A stretch of 64,000 nucleotides of DNA, from assembly GCA_016125085.1 (NCBI GenBank), contig WGMM01000004.1, positions 62,001 through 126,000 of the forward strand, given 5' to 3'. Position 1 is the stretch's first letter. Each line of letters opens with the position of its first letter. Of this stretch, positions 62,377-64,000 are shown in pieces. A program made the translations under genes and the position numbers. Under the pieces are notes generated by a model. It had not been told where the DNA came from, made no database searches, and saw only the letters and a program-made list of their open reading frames with translations. This DNA comes from a bacterium. GTDB taxonomy: Bacteria; Planctomycetota; Planctomycetia; Isosphaerales; Isosphaeraceae.

Positions 62377-63150
62377 ATGGAAGACGGCAACAACGCGTCG
62401 GAGCAGTGGCGAAATCGGATCGCATCGCTTGAGCCAGTCTCGACTTCGCTCACGACCGAGTCGCAGCAGGCCGCGCCGGGCGTCGGCATGATCGAAACGA
62501 CCTTCAGCCCGTTTCACTGCCTTTACAACGACGCCCTCCACTTTCATACGGAGTCGCGGCTCAAGGATCACGAATCCAGGGCCGAGGGCAGCCGCTACGC
62601 ACGCGCCGCTCTGACGCTTTACCTCGACTGTGCCAGTGCACTGGTGCATCAGGCGGCCGTCGAACTCGGGCGGCCGGAGCTTTGGCCGTTGGTTGCCGAT
62701 CCCAGTCGGCCCCTGCCGCTGGCGGAAGTCTGGCGGATTCTGCCCTCGATCGTGGGCGAAGGCCCGGCTGGGCCGTTCCGGCCGGACCAGGCGCCGTGGC
62801 CGCAATTCACCGAGATGATCGCCATGCGGCTTTCCTGGATCTATCCCGGCCCTCCGGGCCAGCGCAAGGCCTATTACAAGCAGTCGAATCTCGACGGTTC
62901 GTTCGAAGTCCTTCTGCCGCATGAATCCCAGGCCCTGAGTGGACCACGGCCGGATCAGCTCGTCTGGCCGCGAACAGGGCTGCCACGTGACCCTTACGCC
63001 CTGAGGCCGCACCATATCGACACCGCCCGCAAGGTCCTCGATTCCGCGATCGAAGCGCTCGATCGTCGACTTTACGGTGCCCTGACACGTGAAAACCGTC
63101 ATCGCCGCGAGCCAGTCCGCCGCGTCGAGCCGCCCAAGGCCGGCAACTGA
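62377..63150 (+). CDS. Hypothetical soluble protein
   Basis: A 257-residue protein with no signal peptide or membrane segment. It begins MEDGNNASEQW. The middle holds helices (RYARAALTLYLDCASALVHQAAVELG) and a Pro/Trp-rich part; a small basic tail (HRREPVRRVEPPKAGN) ends it. I do not recognise the family. It lies between the DUF885 gene (divergent) and the GT4 gene, with no operon evidence beyond a 148-base gap. Confidence 0.65.
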   Translation: MEDGNNASEQWRNRIASLEPVSTSLTTESQQAAPGVGMIETTFSPFHCLYNDALHFHTESRLKDHESRAEGSRYARAALTLYLDCASALVHQAAVELGRPELWPLVADPSRPLPLAEVWRILPSIVGEGPAGPFRPDQAPWPQFTEMIAMRLSWIYPGPPGQRKAYYKQSNLDGSFEVLLPHESQALSGPRPDQLVWPRTGLPRDPYALRPHHIDTARKVLDSAIEALDRRLYGALTRENRHRREPVRRVEPPKAGN

Positions 63151-63298
63151 TCTCAGCCTGCCGGGCTGGCATCGGCGAGCGTTCGCATTCGCAGCGGTTT
63201 CGTCGCTTCGTAACGGTTGTGCCGATCGTGCCTGATCGTCTATGATCGCGTGCCGAAAGCATCGGCATGATACTCACGGATCGAAGCGGCCGAAGAAC

Positions 63299-64000
63299 AT
63301 GAAACCACGCGTATTGATGGTGACGTCGTTTCCCATTCCCGGCGAATACGACGGAACTGCCATGTTGCCGATCAAGATCGTCCGGGAATTGCGGAAGATC
63401 GGCGTCGATGTCGTGCTCGCCCACTTGCGAGCCAGGCCGTTCGGCGGCACGAAGATCGATTCCGGCGATTTCGAAGGGATCCCCAGCTATACTCTGCCGC
63501 CTGCTCGCTGGATCGGCGGGCTGAAGACGATTCATGACAGGCACGGGTTCGACGTCGTGCACGCCCAGCATTATGGCGGTGCCACTCGTGCTCTGGCCGC
63601 TTGCCTGTGGTATGACTGGCCCCTGGTTTACGAGATTCACTCGCTGCTGGGCGATGAGGTCGAGCGGGACAGGCTGGGCAGGGGGCTCAAATTCCGCACG
63701 ACCGCGGCTTTCGAAAAAGCGGCTTGCAATCACGCGGCTGAAGTGATCGTGCTGGGTGACCCGGTCGGAGAGGTCTGCCGCAAGGAAAAGGAAATCCCGG
63801 CTGACCGGATCCACGTCATTTACCCGGGTATCGATCTGGGCGAATACGATAAAGCCATACCGCCTTTCGAAATTCCGGGAATCGGGCCCGAACACAAAGT
63901 GGTCATGTATATCGGGTCGATCGTCCATCCGAATCAGGGCGTGCCGCTTCTGATCGACGCCCTTCCGGCCATTTTCGAAGCCGAACCGATGGCTCGATGC
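63299..64000 (+). CDS. Glycosyltransferase family 4, N-terminal part (cut by the window edge)
   Basis: The ATG opens a frame of 234 codons with no stop before the edge. The translation begins MKPRVLMVTSFPIPGEYDGT and has the GT-B N-terminal domain: a Rossmann-like unit with IKIVRELRKIGVDVVLAHLRARPFGG, then HGFDVVHAQHYGGATRALA, and DWPLVYEIHSLLGDE. AEVIVLGDPVGEVCRKEKEIP is followed by IHVIYPGIDLGEY, typical of the linker region, and VVMYIGSIVHPNQGV starts the donor-binding half. It would transfer a sugar in envelope polysaccharide synthesis. The catalytic E-x7-E motif lies beyond the window. Confidence 0.85.
   Translation, partial: MKPRVLMVTSFPIPGEYDGTAMLPIKIVRELRKIGVDVVLAHLRARPFGGTKIDSGDFEGIPSYTLPPARWIGGLKTIHDRHGFDVVHAQHYGGATRALAACLWYDWPLVYEIHSLLGDEVERDRLGRGLKFRTTAAFEKAACNHAAEVIVLGDPVGEVCRKEKEIPADRIHVIYPGIDLGEYDKAIPPFEIPGIGPEHKVVMYIGSIVHPNQGVPLLIDALPAIFEAEPMARC

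Noticed and set aside
62807-63928. A 373-codon open frame on the minus strand over the hypothetical gene and the GT4 start.
   Set aside because: The plus strand carries a clear GT4 N-terminal domain running to the window edge; the minus frame has no recognisable domain.

Overview
The window reads as a piece of a Planctomycetota chromosome, about 60% G+C by eye. The best markers are a DUF1559 prepilin-like protein with its small lipoprotein partner, lipid A synthesis (lpxB), a type III glutamine synthetase, a degenerate sulfatase-like protein, and several secreted or lipidated low-complexity proteins. The exact order is uncertain (Gemmatales or Isosphaerales are guesses). No rRNA, tRNA, CRISPR array, insertion sequence or prophage was recognised. 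The palindrome TTCGAA is far more frequent than composition predicts, both in genes and between them.

Layout. 1-2.1 kb: tail of a glycoside-hydrolase-like gene, a DUF7668-like gene, and a PadR regulator with a palindromic operator inside its own promoter, followed by an overlapping membrane-protein gene. 2.2-6.0 kb: a TetR regulator behind a perfect palindrome, followed by a DevB-DevC-DevA efflux operon. 6.1-8.1 kb, minus strand: an RNA end-healing and sealing operon made of an RNA ligase and an HD-phosphoesterase/polynucleotide-kinase fusion (HD-Pnk). 8.3-17 kb: a small secreted protein, a metal P-type ATPase, aminopeptidase P, an S9 peptidase that appears to carry a VHL-like beta domain, a SpoU rRNA/tRNA methyltransferase, and LpxB. 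17-23.6 kb: the DUF1559 and lipoprotein pair, TrpS, hypothetical proteins, a secreted coiled-coil protein and a PIG-L deacetylase. 24-28.6 kb: a 1022-residue Ala/Pro-rich lipoprotein and a sulfatase-like protein that lacks the catalytic residue. 28.7-34.2 kb: a secreted esterase, NagB, a lactate permease, an FAH-family hydrolase and a YfcE-like phosphoesterase. 34.2-35.4 kb: an unexplained gap ending in a strong terminator. 35.4-44.8 kb: an SPFH/Arc pair, GlnN, a metal-binding lipoprotein, a YhaM-like RNase, an FAD oxidoreductase and a tandem exonuclease/endonuclease/phosphatase protein. 45-51.4 kb, minus strand: an RNase E/G with a very large internal insertion, a DUF2344 protein, HPr and EIIA-Ntr. 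51.6-57.8 kb: an altronate-dehydratase family enzyme and a three-gene glycosylation cluster. 57.8-64 kb: two FHA proteins, a Gly/Trp-rich secreted protein, a DUF885 metallohydrolase, an unknown protein and the start of a GT4 glycosyltransferase cut by the window edge.

How the genes work together. RNA metabolism is well represented: the ligase plus HD-Pnk operon, RNase E/G with its DUF2344 neighbour, a YhaM-like exoribonuclease and a SpoU methyltransferase. The repair operon has a good sigma70-type promoter and a perfect palindrome just before its start codon. Most operon ends carry hairpins built to one plan, in which the distal arm runs into CCTTTCG or CTTTCG and the proximal arm begins with AAAGG. 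Two regulators, PadR and TetR, have palindromes placed to block their own promoters. I consider the RNA repair operon and the RNase E/G insertion, with its three repeated FG-S/A-G/S-L motifs, the most interesting items.
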